A stretch of 64,000 bases of DNA, taken from positions 2,728,001 through 2,792,000 of the forward strand of contig NZ_CP041692.1 in NCBI RefSeq assembly GCF_007362775.1. Direction: 5' to 3'. This stretch comes from Microlunatus elymi (GTDB lineage: Bacteria; Actinomycetota; Actinomycetes; Propionibacteriales; Propionibacteriaceae). Below the pieces are notes generated by a model, which worked only from the letters and a program-made list of their open reading frames with translations, made no database searches and was not told where the DNA came from. The translations under genes were made by a program, and so were the position numbers. This document shows positions 56,244 through 64,000 of this stretch, piece after piece. The stretch's first letter is position 1, and every line of letters begins with the position of its first letter.

Positions 56244-57326
56244 GTGATCAGTCATGATGCCGGATGGGTCCGTGATGCCGTACGCCAGTTGGAGGCGGAC
56301 GCGAATCGCAGTGCGGACACCCACCTGCACGTGTTTCCGCTGCCCGCCGAGTGGGGCATCGACCTTTACCTGAAGGACGAATCGGTGCATCCGACCGGTT
56401 CGCTGAAGCACCGGCTGGCGCGGTCGTTGATCTTGTACGGGTTGGTCAACGGCCGGATCGGTCCGGACACCGGGCTGGTCGAGGCGTCCAGCGGGTCGAC
56501 CGCCGTGTCGGAGGCATACTTCGCCCGGATGCTGGGGTTGTCGTTCACCGCTGTGGTGCCGCGGAAGACCAGCGAAGAGAAGATCGCCATGATCGAGTTC
56601 TACGGCGGCCGATGTCACTTCGTCGATCAGGCGTCTCAGATGTACGACGAGGCGGCACGGCTGGCCGCCGACTGCGACGGTCACTACCTTGATCAATTCA
56701 GTGATGCCGAGCGGGCCACCGACTGGCGCGGCAACAACAACATCGCCGAGTCCGTCTTCAGCCAGCTCAGCGCGGAACGCTTTCCGGTGCCGACCTGGAT
56801 CGTGGTCGGCGCCGGCACCGGTGGCACCAGCGCGACCTTCGGCCGGTACGTCCGCTACCGCCGGCATCCGACCAAGATCGCCGTGGTGGATCCGGAGAAC
56901 TCGGCGTTCTACGGTGGTTGGAAGACCGGCTCGCCCGACTACACCACCGGGCTGCCGTCTCGGATCGAGGGGATCGGACGGCCGCGCGTCGAACCGTCCT
57001 TCGTACCGGGGGTGATCGACGAGATGCTGCAGATCCCCGATGCCGGATCGCTGGCAGCGATCCGGCTGCTGCGGACGCGAACCCGACACTGGGCCGGCGG
57101 ATCGACCGGCACGAATCTTTACGGTGCCTTCCAACTGATCGCCCGGATGATCAAGAACGGCGAGCGGGGCAGCGTGGTGACGCTGATCTGCGACGGCGGA
57201 GAACGCTACGCAGCGAGCTATTACGACGACACCTGGGTGGCCGACCAAGGATTTGATCTTGCCCCGCACCAACAGCGCATGGAACACTTCCTGACCACCG
57301 GCCACTGGCAGGACCCCGCGAAATGA
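56244..57326 (+). CDS. PLP-dependent cysteine synthase-fold enzyme (Cds1-like L-cysteine desulfhydrase)
   Basis: A 360-residue fold-type II PLP enzyme: the cofactor Lys in [14 protein letters not shown], the substrate loop [20 protein letters not shown], and the phosphate-binding loop [13 protein letters not shown]. Length and features such as [13 protein letters not shown] match the mycobacterial Cds1 subgroup, which releases H2S, pyruvate and ammonia from L-cysteine, rather than CysK. GTG 56244 follows a TAGAGT hexamer (56231-56236) by 7 bases, suggesting a leaderless transcript. The preceding MFS gene is 49 bp away. Confidence 0.87.
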   Translation: MISHDAGWVRDAVRQLEADANRSADTHLHVFPLPAEWGIDLYLKDESVHPTGSLKHRLARSLILYGLVNGRIGPDTGLVEASSGSTAVSEAYFARMLGLSFTAVVPRKTSEEKIAMIEFYGGRCHFVDQASQMYDEAARLAADCDGHYLDQFSDAERATDWRGNNNIAESVFSQLSAERFPVPTWIVVGAGTGGTSATFGRYVRYRRHPTKIAVVDPENSAFYGGWKTGSPDYTTGLPSRIEGIGRPRVEPSFVPGVIDEMLQIPDAGSLAAIRLLRTRTRHWAGGSTGTNLYGAFQLIARMIKNGERGSVVTLICDGGERYAASYYDDTWVADQGFDLAPHQQRMEHFLTTGHWQDPAK

Positions 57327-57360
57327 TCATGAACCCCCCCACGATCCGTCCTCCACGCAA

Positions 57361-57510
57361 GCTCCCCGAGCTTGTCGAAAGGAATACCACCCTCGCGCCG
57401 ATCCATGCACGGCCACGAAGGCCCCTGAGTTTGGCGAAGGGCCCTACCAACCCGCACCGATCCATGGACCGGCACGAAGGCCGCTGAGCTTGTCGAAGGG
57501 CGCACACCCG
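57361..57510. repeat. 59-bp-period tandem repeat carrying the CTTCGACAAGCTC-type core
   Basis: In the 270-bp gap after the Cds1-like gene, GAGCTTGTCGAA-type cores occur at 57368, 57427 and 57486, exactly 59 bp apart. The flanking sequence CCGATCCATG...CACGAAGGCC is also repeated between the second and third cores. A fourth, degenerate core is at about 57534-57553. No gene is present in the gap. Confidence 0.8.
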
Positions 57511-57597
57511 CTGTATCCCTCGATCGGTGAAGTTCCCTGAAGTCGTCGAGCGGAGAGGTGACTCTTCCCGTCCGATCGGAGGACAGAAGAATTAATC

Positions 57598-58473
57598 ATG
57601 AAACCTAGCGTGGCGGCGAATCCTAGCTGGGTCTTCTTCGACGTCGACCAGACGTTGTGCGACTTCACCACGATGATGCGTCGGGCGTTGGGCCGATCGA
57701 TCCGCGAGATCGAGCTGAGCTGGCCGCAGCTGTCGGGGCGCTACCGTCCCGATGAGCTGGAGCGGATCCGTGATCACCTGGCCGACGGTTACGGCGATGC
57801 CCCGGTGCCGTTGGTCGCTGTCCGGCGAGAAATGTTCGCGACCGTGCTGCGTGAGGTGAGCGCCGGTGAGCAGGAGATCGACGAGGTCACCGATCACTAT
57901 CTCGGGTTCCGGTTCGCCGATCCGGTGTTGTTTCCTGACGTCCTGCCCACCCTGGAAGCCCTGTCCGGTAAGGTTCGGCTGGGCGTGATCACCAACGGCA
58001 ACTCCAAGTTGGACGCACTGGGGCTGGAGCACTTCTTCGAGGTGGAGTTCGTCGCCGAGCAGGTCGGTTTTGCCAAGCCGGACAGCAGAATCTACGAGTA
58101 CGCAGCCGCCGAGGTCGGCGCCGATCCCGCGCAGTTGATCATGGTCGGCGACTCGTACGCCAAGGACGTCGCCGCCGCCGAACTCGCCGGTTGGCGAGCC
58201 GTCTGGCTGCGGCGCGACGATCAGTCGCCGGCCGACGGGCCCGCCGCGATCATCGATCCGACCTCGATGATCCGGGACCTCCGTCAGCTGATCACGCTGT
58301 GCTTCGATCCGCCACTACGCGAATCGAATCCAGACGACTCCGGCTCCGGAGCGCGGTCCCCAGGCCGGGCCGTGCAACTCGGGTACGCCGCCGGGACGTC
58401 CTGGAGCCCGGTGGCCTCGCACTCCCGCACCCGAAATCCACCGCCGCGCGCGGAACATCGGCTGCGGGGGTAG
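57598..58473 (+). CDS. HAD family hydrolase
   Basis: A 291-residue HAD phosphatase: motif I FFDVDQTL (nucleophile D15, acid D17), motif II ITNGNS, motif III Lys in GFAKPDSRIY, and motif IV MVGDSYAKDVAAAELAG. A helical cap lies between (about 25-100). The probable activity is on a small phosphorylated metabolite. The last ~55 residues after LITLCFDPPLRE are poorly conserved-looking. The final 18 (SHSRTRNPPPRAEHRLRG) are translated from a 68-bp repeat element that also supplies the stop codon. The original gene end has probably been replaced. Confidence 0.87.
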   Translation: MKPSVAANPSWVFFDVDQTLCDFTTMMRRALGRSIREIELSWPQLSGRYRPDELERIRDHLADGYGDAPVPLVAVRREMFATVLREVSAGEQEIDEVTDHYLGFRFADPVLFPDVLPTLEALSGKVRLGVITNGNSKLDALGLEHFFEVEFVAEQVGFAKPDSRIYEYAAAEVGADPAQLIMVGDSYAKDVAAAELAGWRAVWLRRDDQSPADGPAAIIDPTSMIRDLRQLITLCFDPPLRESNPDDSGSGARSPGRAVQLGYAAGTSWSPVASHSRTRNPPPRAEHRLRG

Positions 58474-58489
58474 TTCTTGCGCGCGGCTG
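58422..58489. repeat. 68-bp four-unit palindromic element, copy 5
   Basis: A complete-length copy: left unit CTCCCGCACCCGAAA (first bases diverged), right unit TCTTGCGCGCGGCTG, same spacing as the others. It overlaps the 3' end of the HAD gene, whose TAG stop at 58471-58473 lies inside it. Confidence 0.8.
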
Positions 58490-58680
58490 CTGCTGTGCCC
58501 GTCGGTCCCGGTGCGGCGGTCCGGCATCAACTGGGCCCGTCCCGACCCGGCCCGGCCCGGCCCGGCGAGACTTGGGTACGACTCCGGTCGCAGCGCGGCT
58601 GTCCACAGAGGTATCGCACCGCCGGCGAACCCGGCCCGCGGCCTGATGGTTGCCGATTGACGCCGCAGGACGCTGGGAAC

Positions 58681-58842
58681 ATGCACATCACGCAGATCCT
58701 GATCACCGTCCTGGCGCTACTCGGCATTCTGATCGTCGCCGTGCTCGCCATCGTCCCGACGGTGATGAACATCCCGCTTCCGGAGCATGTCGTACGCGAC
58801 CACAAGCCCGAGCACAAGGACGACGTCCACCTCGCGGCGTGA
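58681..58842 (+). CDS. Small single-helix membrane protein
   Basis: A 53-residue protein starting at ATG 58681: hydrophobic ITQILITVLALLGILIVAVLAIVPTVM (about residues 3-29) then a His/Asp/Lys-rich tail (EHVVRDHKPEHKDDVHLAA). GGGAAC lies just upstream. It looks like a genuine small membrane protein, but no family is recognised. Confidence 0.5.
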   Translation: MHITQILITVLALLGILIVAVLAIVPTVMNIPLPEHVVRDHKPEHKDDVHLAA

Positions 58843-59362
58843 TGCCGCGCACACCGAGCGCTCGGCCGCGGCTGACATTCGTTTCGACCACTGCCGCACC
58901 ACGAGCGCGCGTGCTCGGGCCAGGCGCGGATGTCACATGGCGCTGCGCCAGCCTGGGCAAGCGCCGTTTCGTTGTGCGAGATTCGTACCGACATTGGTGC
59001 GAATCTCACCCAACCGGTGTCACCGAGCGGCGCGGCTTGGAAACCTGTGCCGGATTCTCCGATCCAGGCCCAGGTCCGAGCCCGGAATTTCCAGCCCAGG
59101 TTGGATTCTCCGGTCCAGATAGAGGTTCCGAGCCCACCTTCCGAGCTCACATTCCCATTCGGCTGCCGAGGGCGAGGGTGGTCCGGATGCCCATCGTGGT
59201 TGAGCAACGTAGCCGTGCCGAGGGGCTGTCGGCCGAAACCGGAGTCCATCTGATCGCACCTGCGGCCAACCGACCGGACCGGCAGCGCAACCGATCGCAC
59301 GTGCGACCCAACCGACCGGACCGGCGGCGTACGTGATCACCGTCCGCCCGGCCGGCTGATCG
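58843..59362. other. 520-bp non-coding region with hairpin and direct repeats
   Basis: No gene is supported between the small membrane protein and the Gfo/Idh gene. Seen: a 12-bp stem with one mismatch and 6-nt loop (GAGATTCGTACC 58978-58989 / GGTGCGAATCTC 58996-59007). There are two imperfect copies of GATTCTCCGATCCAG...GAGCCC at about 59051 and 59101. Two copies of GATCGCACSTGCG...CCGACCGGACCGGC also occur (59252-59287 and 59293-59329). Origin and function unknown. Confidence 0.5.
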
Positions 59363-60424
59363 TCAGACCAGCGTTACTTCCTTGCCGGAGTCGGCGGAGG
59401 TGTAGATGCCGTCGAGGATCTTCATGATCTCGACACCGTGCCAGGCCGGGGCGACGCTCTCGGCGCGTCCGAGTGAGGCGTCGACGAAGTTGGCGATCTC
59501 TGCTGCGAACCCGGGCTGCAGTTCGAACGTCGGCGAGGAGATCTGCGGCGTCACGTTGATCACGGTGTCGTGCTGCTCGGTGGCGATCTGCAGTGCCGGT
59601 TCCAACTCGGCACCGCCCTTGTCGCCGTAGACCGCGACGTCCAACGAGTCCCGAACAGCATGCAGCGAGTACGAGACGTCGACCAGCAACGAGGCGCCGT
59701 TCTCGAACCGAACCACTGCGTTGACCAGATCCTCCACGCTGTTCTTGGTCGGGTCGTAGTCGGACACCTTGTAGCGGGGCGCGTTGGTGATGTTGGCGCG
59801 GTTGCCGATCCGCTGGTAGCTGTTGCCGCTGACCGCGGTGGCCCGCGGTGAACCCATCAGATACCAGCACAGATCGATCACGTGCACGCCGATGTCCAGC
59901 AGCGGGCCGCCGCCGGCGATGTCCTTGTCGGCGAACCAGCCGCCGGGATTGCCCATCCGACGGATCGAGCTTGCCTTGGCGTAGTAGATCTCACCAAGAT
60001 CACCGGAGTCGATGAACGTCTTCAGCACCTGACAGTTGGGGGAGTGCCGGCGTACGAAGCCTACCTGCACGACCCGATCATGATCTTCGACCACGCGCTG
60101 CAGCTCCAGCGCCTCGGCGTAGGTCCGGCTGATCGGTTTCTCAACCAGGACGTGCTTTCCGGCCTCGACGGCGGCGATCGCCCAGGACGCGTGGCTGTTG
60201 TTCCAGGTGCAGATGCTGACGCCATCCACACCCTCGTCGGCGAGCAGCTCCTGCGGATCGCCGTAGGCCCGCGGAGCGCCGTACTGAGTAGCGACCTGCT
60301 GGGCTCGCTCGAAGTTGATGTCGCTGACCGCGACAAGATCAACATCGGAATTGGCGGCGTACGCAGCAAGGTGCAGCTGGGCGATGCTGCCGGTACCGAT
60401 CACGCCCACCTTGAACTTCGACAT
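59363..60424 (-). CDS. Gfo/Idh/MocA family oxidoreductase
   Basis: A 353-residue NAD(P)-dependent sugar/inositol dehydrogenase-type protein. Rossmann start VGVIGTGSIAQLHLAAYAA; the EKP motif with catalytic Lys in HVLVEKPISR; the substrate-domain GGGPLLDIGVHVIDLCWYLMG with likely catalytic Asp/His. It probably oxidises or reduces a cyclitol or sugar. It is the last gene of a three-gene minus-strand unit (ROK regulator, isomerase, dehydrogenase); the gap to the isomerase is 10 bp. Substrate unknown. Confidence 0.92.
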   Translation of the reverse strand: MSKFKVGVIGTGSIAQLHLAAYAANSDVDLVAVSDINFERAQQVATQYGAPRAYGDPQELLADEGVDGVSICTWNNSHASWAIAAVEAGKHVLVEKPISRTYAEALELQRVVEDHDRVVQVGFVRRHSPNCQVLKTFIDSGDLGEIYYAKASSIRRMGNPGGWFADKDIAGGGPLLDIGVHVIDLCWYLMGSPRATAVSGNSYQRIGNRANITNAPRYKVSDYDPTKNSVEDLVNAVVRFENGASLLVDVSYSLHAVRDSLDVAVYGDKGGAELEPALQIATEQHDTVINVTPQISSPTFELQPGFAAEIANFVDASLGRAESVAPAWHGVEIMKILDGIYTSADSGKEVTLV

Positions 60425-60434
60425 GGTTTCCCTC

Positions 60435-61331
60435 TCAGGCTTCGGCGATCAGCCGCTTGGCGTTGGCGATTCCCCGGGCACAGCCGAGCAGGCAGTCCTC
60501 CCAGCCCTCGAACTCGATCGAGGCGTACCCGCTGTAGTCCGATTCCTTGATCGACTTCGCCACCGAACGAAGATCAAGATCACCGTTGCCGACGATGGCT
60601 CCGCGCAGATACTTTCCGCCGCGGCTGCGGAACCAGCCGTCGCCGGGGTTCTGGTCGGCCGGCCGGATGTAGAAGTCCTTGAAATGCACGATCATCGCGT
60701 ACGGCAGATTCTGCGGCACCGACGCGGTCGGGTCCTCGTCGACACAGACGAAGTTGCCGACGTCCAGGGTGGTCTTGAAGTTGGGCTCGTCGACGGCATG
60801 AACGATCCGGCGTACGCGATCGGCTGCCTGAATGAAGAATCCGTGATTCTCCAGGCTGGTGGTGATGCCCTTGCCGGCGGCGTACTGTGCGATTTCCTTG
60901 GCTGCGTTGACGATTCCCGGCAAGGCCCGCTCGAACAGCGGGGTGTCGTCGCCTTCCAGCCCGGCGTGCGCGACCACGTCGTGACGCATCAGTTTGATAC
61001 CGAACTGCTCGGCAAGATCAACATTGGCCTTCACTCGCTTGATCTCGGCCTCGAGCGAAGCCGGGTCGTCGGTGAAGAAGTTGGCACCGATCGCCATGTT
61101 CGACAGGGTCACGCCCTTTTTGTCGGCGTGCTCTCGGATGCCGTCGATCTCGCGCGGATCGGACTCGATGCTCGGCATCGGACCGTCGGGGCCACCGACC
61201 AGCGCCAACTCGAGGTGTTCGCCCTCACTGTCGGCAACCCAGTCGATCACGTCGGTCAGCGACATCTCGCCGCTGCCGAGCAACTGGTAGAAACTGTAGG
61301 AACTGAATCCGAAGCTGATCTTGTCCGTCAT
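60435..61331 (-). CDS. Sugar phosphate isomerase/epimerase (xylose isomerase-like TIM barrel)
   Basis: A 298-residue TIM-barrel of the IolE/IolI/ketose-epimerase superfamily. Metal ligands are expected at Glu in TTSLENHGFF, Asp in KTTLDVGNFV, His in MIVHFKDFY and Glu in ASIEFEGWED; all are visible. ATG 61331 is preferred (AAAAGGAC upstream) over an earlier in-frame ATG inside the ROK gene. It overlaps the ROK stop by 4 bases, so the two are coupled. With the following Gfo/Idh gene it forms a typical inositol- or rare-sugar catabolic pair. Confidence 0.9.
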   Translation of the reverse strand: MTDKISFGFSSYSFYQLLGSGEMSLTDVIDWVADSEGEHLELALVGGPDGPMPSIESDPREIDGIREHADKKGVTLSNMAIGANFFTDDPASLEAEIKRVKANVDLAEQFGIKLMRHDVVAHAGLEGDDTPLFERALPGIVNAAKEIAQYAAGKGITTSLENHGFFIQAADRVRRIVHAVDEPNFKTTLDVGNFVCVDEDPTASVPQNLPYAMIVHFKDFYIRPADQNPGDGWFRSRGGKYLRGAIVGNGDLDLRSVAKSIKESDYSGYASIEFEGWEDCLLGCARGIANAKRLIAEA

Positions 61332-62578
61332 GTCCTTTTCTCTGCTTCGTTGGTGGATTGGGCGTTGTTTCGCCATCGGCACCAGGGCGCGGGTACGCCG
61401 GGGATGCCGAAGATCTCGGAGGAGCCATGTTCGAACGCGTGGCCCAGCGCGCCGGTCAAGGAACCGTCGGTGGTCAGCGCGGCCGCGACGAACGCCGGGC
61501 TGTCGGGCGTCATCAGGAGGTCACCCACGTGACGACGCAGGGGGTCGAGCAGGGTCTCGCCCGCCCGGGAGAGACCGCCACCGATCACGACCGACTCCGG
61601 ATCGATCGTCAGCAGCAGTGCGGCCAGCCGTGGCGCGATCTCCCGGCAGAACGCGTCGATCTCCTGTTGTGCTTGGTCATCGCCGTCCGCGGCCCGGCGG
61701 AATACGCCGACGGCCTGGGTGCCGTCGGACCAGACCAGCTGTCCGTCCCGGGAGGTTCGCGTCCAGCGCATCGATCGCTGACTGCCGAGTTCTCCGGCCA
61801 GACGATGGCTGCCTTGAAGGATCTTGCCGTCAATGATCACCGCAACGGAGATCCGGTTGCCGATTTGGACGAAGATCGAATTGTCCGCGCCGGAACCGAG
61901 ACGATGTTCGGCGTACGCGGCCAGCTTGACATCGTTCTCGATCGAGACGGTACATCCGAGCCGGTTCGACAGTTCCTGGCGCAGATCGAATCCGATCCAT
62001 TCTCCGACGTTGAGGCTCTGCACGACTTGATCGTCGTGATCGAGGATCGCGGGCACCGATATCCCCACGGCGGCCAGCCGGGCCGGCTCGCCGTTGCTCA
62101 TCGGAAGTTGATCATGGACTAGATGATCATGGTCGGTCCCGGCACGACGCTGATGATCTTGGTACCGGTCCGCGTCCCGGAGAGCCCGCTGGACCAGGTC
62201 CACGACGATCTGCGTCCGGTCGGCACCCGCGGGAACGGCGGCGTCGCTGCTGGTGATCAGCGCGCCACCGGCATCGGACAACGTACAGTGGACTCCCCGT
62301 GCACCGACGTCGACGCCGGCGACCAGTGCGAAACGAGCGTTGAAGGCGAACCGCCGTGCGGGCCGACCCGGGAGGTTCAGGTCGGTGGGCGCGCAGCCGT
62401 ACACCGGACCGCGATCAACGAGGTCGGCCAGAACTGCGTCGACGGTCGGCCGGGACAGGCCGGTGCGTTCGGCGAGTTCTCCGACGGTCAGCGGGCCGGA
62501 TGCATCCCGGAGTTGCAGCAGGCAGTCGCGCGCATTCGCCTGTCTGACCGCGGCGGCTGCGCTGTCGGCAGTCGACAT
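61328..62578 (-). CDS. ROK family transcriptional regulator
   Basis: A 416-residue ROK repressor. The N-terminal winged helix (about 10-65) contains LTVGELAERTGLSRPTVDAVLADL. The ROK kinase-like domain has FALVAGVDVGARGVHC, SIENDVKLAAYAEHRLGSG, GELGSQ and VVIGGGLSRAGE. The usual zinc-binding cysteine motif after the GELG site is not evident. Around residue 140-158 an unusual linker (GTDHDHLVHDQLPMSNGE) is encoded by a cluster of GATC motifs. It controls presumably the coupled isomerase and Gfo/Idh genes. A palindromic candidate operator lies 78 bp upstream. Confidence 0.9.
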   Translation of the reverse strand: MSTADSAAAAVRQANARDCLLQLRDASGPLTVGELAERTGLSRPTVDAVLADLVDRGPVYGCAPTDLNLPGRPARRFAFNARFALVAGVDVGARGVHCTLSDAGGALITSSDAAVPAGADRTQIVVDLVQRALRDADRYQDHQRRAGTDHDHLVHDQLPMSNGEPARLAAVGISVPAILDHDDQVVQSLNVGEWIGFDLRQELSNRLGCTVSIENDVKLAAYAEHRLGSGADNSIFVQIGNRISVAVIIDGKILQGSHRLAGELGSQRSMRWTRTSRDGQLVWSDGTQAVGVFRRAADGDDQAQQEIDAFCREIAPRLAALLLTIDPESVVIGGGLSRAGETLLDPLRRHVGDLLMTPDSPAFVAAALTTDGSLTGALGHAFEHGSSEIFGIPGVPAPWCRWRNNAQSTNEAEKRT

Positions 62579-62655
62579 GGCGTGCCTCCGTCCGGGTGCC
62601 GTGATTGCCGGCCGATCGCTGCGCCGGAACTATCTGCCGTCGATATTGAAAGAGG

Positions 62656-62670
62656 GTTGCAAATTGCGAC
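62656..62670 (-). promoter_or_regulatory. Candidate operator upstream of the ROK operon
   Basis: GTTGCAAATTGCGAC is a 15-bp dyad around a central A with one mismatched pair. It lies 78 bp upstream of the ROK gene in an AT-rich pocket of an otherwise G+C-rich gap. Its place suggests autoregulation by the ROK protein. Inference only. Confidence 0.4.
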
Positions 62671-62768
62671 ATGAGTACCCTCGCGCGGAACGGGACGTAC
62701 GTCAAGCGTCCGAGCCGATTTGCCGTCGTGCCTCGGACTGCGTCGCCGGTCGGGAGCGGCAGGGTTCG

Positions 62769-63206
62769 CTACGGATGGCTGTCGGGGGCGCCGGCGTGGA
62801 GGAGCGCCGTCCGGATCCGGTCCGCGTACGCGGCGGCCTCGCCGGCCGCGTACCGGGTGCGCGGCCAGAAGAACCCGCGAAGACCGTCGCCCTTGGTACG
62901 GGGGACGACGTGCAGGTGCAGATGTGGGATGGATTGGCTGACGATCGTGTTGATCGCCGTGAAGCTGCCCTTGGCGCCGAGCGCGTCCATCAGCGCCCGG
63001 GTGATCTGCTGGCCCAGCGCGATCAACGGCCGCATCAGATCGTCCGGCAGGGTGAGCAGACTGTCGATGTGCTGGACGGGTGCAACCAGGACGTGCCCCT
63101 TGAAGACCGGGCGATGATCAAGGAACGCGATCAACTGCTCGTCCCGGTGCACAATCTCGGCGTCGAGATCGCCGGCGATGATCTGACAGATGACGTCGTT
63201 GCTCAC
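62769..63206 (-). CDS. HIT family protein (histidine-triad hydrolase)
   Basis: A 145-residue HIT protein: CQIIAGDLDAEIVHRDEQLIAFLD at the start, VLVAPVQHIDSLL, and the histidine triad IPHLHLHVVPR followed by a lid-like tail. Family enzymes cleave nucleoside phosphoramidates or AMP-linked compounds; Hint-type proteins are typically 110-150 residues. GTG 63206 (VSNDVICQ) fits the family start; upstream sequence does not. It lies between the ROK operon and sodA on the same strand. Confidence 0.9.
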   Translation of the reverse strand: MSNDVICQIIAGDLDAEIVHRDEQLIAFLDHRPVFKGHVLVAPVQHIDSLLTLPDDLMRPLIALGQQITRALMDALGAKGSFTAINTIVSQSIPHLHLHVVPRTKGDGLRGFFWPRTRYAAGEAAAYADRIRTALLHAGAPDSHP

Positions 63207-63248
63207 CGTCGCGATGCTACTGGTGCGCAAGATCGCCCGGCCCACCGT

Positions 63249-63316
63249 CAGCCGCACTCGAAAACGTCAGCCGCACCCGAAATTTCGGGTGCGGCTGACG
63301 TTTTTGCGCGCGGCTG
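63249..63316. repeat. 68-bp four-unit palindromic element, copy 6
   Basis: The clearest copy. Units CAGCCGCACTCGAAA, CAGCCGCACCCGAAA, TTTCGGGTGCGGCTG and TTTTGCGCGCGGCTG stand at positions 1, 20, 35 and 54. Its inner part 63261-63304 is a perfect 22+22 bp palindrome with no loop, ending in TTTTT on the plus strand. It lies 35 bp beyond the sodA stop and probably terminates sodA transcription. Confidence 0.88.
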
Positions 63317-63350
63317 TGTCCGGGCCGAGGACTCGAGCGCGCGCCAATGG

Positions 63351-63974
63351 TCAGGGGACGATGAGGCCCTGGGTCTGGCTGGTGGCGCGGGTGAAGCGGT
63401 CTTGGGCGTCGGCCCAGTTGACGACGTTCCACCAGGCTTTGACGTAGTCGGGTTTGACGTTTTGGTATTGCAGGTAGAAGGCGTGTTCCCACATGTCCAG
63501 CAGCACGATCGGGATCTGGGCCAGGGGCAGGTTGCCTTGTTGGTCGTAGAGCTGGACGATGTTGAGGCGGCGGCCCAGGGTGTCGTAGGCCAGGATGGCC
63601 CAGCCCGATCCCATGATGCTGGTGGCGGTGGCTTCGAAGTGGGCGCGGAAGGCGTCGAAGGTGCCGAAGTATTCGTCGATGGCCGCGGCGAGTTCGCCGG
63701 TGGGTTTGTCGCCGCCGTCGGGGGACAGGTTGGGCCAGAAGACGGAGTGGTTGACGTGGCCGCCGAGGTTGAAGGCGAGCGCCTTTTCCAGGCCGGCGAC
63801 GGTGCCGAGTTGGTTCTTCTCCCGGGCTTCGGCCAGTTGGTCCAGGGCGGTGTTGATGCCCTTGACGTAGGTGGCGTGGTGCTTGTCGTGGTGCAGTTCC
63901 ATGATCTTGCCCGAGATGTGCGGCTCCAGTGCGCCGTAGTCGTAGGGCAGATCAGGAAGCTCATAGGCAGCCAT
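63351..63974 (-). CDS. sodA: Superoxide dismutase (Fe/Mn type)
   Basis: A 207-residue Fe/Mn superoxide dismutase. Metal ligands are visible: His in [15 protein letters not shown], His in [12 protein letters not shown], and Asp and His in [15 protein letters not shown]. It converts superoxide to O2 and H2O2, normally in the cytoplasm. AAGGATG precedes ATG 63974. Sequence features do not settle Fe versus Mn; actinobacterial enzymes are often Mn or cambialistic. The transcript end coincides with a 68-bp palindromic element. Confidence 0.95.
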   Translation of the reverse strand: MAAYELPDLPYDYGALEPHISGKIMELHHDKHHATYVKGINTALDQLAEAREKNQLGTVAGLEKALAFNLGGHVNHSVFWPNLSPDGGDKPTGELAAAIDEYFGTFDAFRAHFEATATSIMGSGWAILAYDTLGRRLNIVQLYDQQGNLPLAQIPIVLLDMWEHAFYLQYQNVKPDYVKAWWNVVNWADAQDRFTRATSQTQGLIVP

Positions 63975-64000
63975 GTAGTCATCCTTCCGATGCGTCGTTC

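Noticed and set aside
57361-57510. CRISPR array
   Set aside because: Only three cores with a 59-bp period, the intervening sequences are themselves repeated, and no cas genes are present.

Overview
The window is about 66% G+C chromosomal DNA from an actinomycete. Three things point there: a CpfC-type ferrochelatase ending in a cysteine cluster, the syntenic block DUF4193 - DUF3093 - DUF3710 - OB-fold - DUF3159 - two TrkA proteins - APC permease - TRAM methyltransferase - aconitase (known from Mycobacterium and relatives), and a gene-dense Tad/Flp pilus locus. A member of Propionibacteriales (Microlunatus-like) is my best guess, but that is inference. No rRNA, tRNA, CRISPR array or insertion sequence was recognised.

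Layout. 0-8.1 kb: an edge-truncated alcohol dehydrogenase, a VapBC pair, a frameshifted nucleotidyltransferase, a GH38 alpha-mannosidase, transketolase and ferrochelatase. 8.2-14.4 kb: an NfeD/SPFH membrane pair, a 3-hydroxyacyl-CoA dehydrogenase, glycerate kinase and an S9 peptidase. 14.6-30 kb: the conserved actinobacterial block, in which dut is missing from its usual place, interrupted by an AbiEi-like nuclease-fold gene, then a sialidase-like protein and aconitase. 29.9-35.9 kb: a redox cassette of SDR, flavodoxin lipoprotein, three aldo/keto reductases, an MmyB-type XRE regulator and a carboxymuconolactone decarboxylase-like protein. Five promoters there carry the same dyad at a constant 34 bp from a -10-like hexamer. 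36-54.8 kb: a Tad pilus locus with a prepilin peptidase, CpaB, a CpaE/TadE fusion, TadE, TadA, TadB, TadC, its own two-component system, Flp, a TadG-like protein, an unusual 483-residue pilin-signal protein, and several secreted proteins of unknown function. 54.9-64 kb: a carboxylate-type MFS transporter, a Cds1-like PLP enzyme, a HAD hydrolase, a ROK/isomerase/Gfo-Idh sugar operon, a HIT protein and superoxide dismutase.

Signals outside genes. (1) A family of 68-bp elements, each built from four 15-nt units in a head-to-head arrangement, lies at 3' ends of genes. (2) The 9-mers TTGATCATG and TTGATCTTG recur dozens of times on both strands, but I found none in the redox cassette. (3) A short repeat containing CTTCGACAAGCTC sits in frame inside two enzymes and in a 59-bp-period array. 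(4) The palindrome TGGGCCCGCGGGCCCA lies upstream of both flp and the large pilin-signal gene. (5) Two genes are broken by loss of one G in a G-run, which may be sequence error. Starts were chosen from ribosome-binding sites and stop/start overlaps; all functions are inferred from sequence alone.
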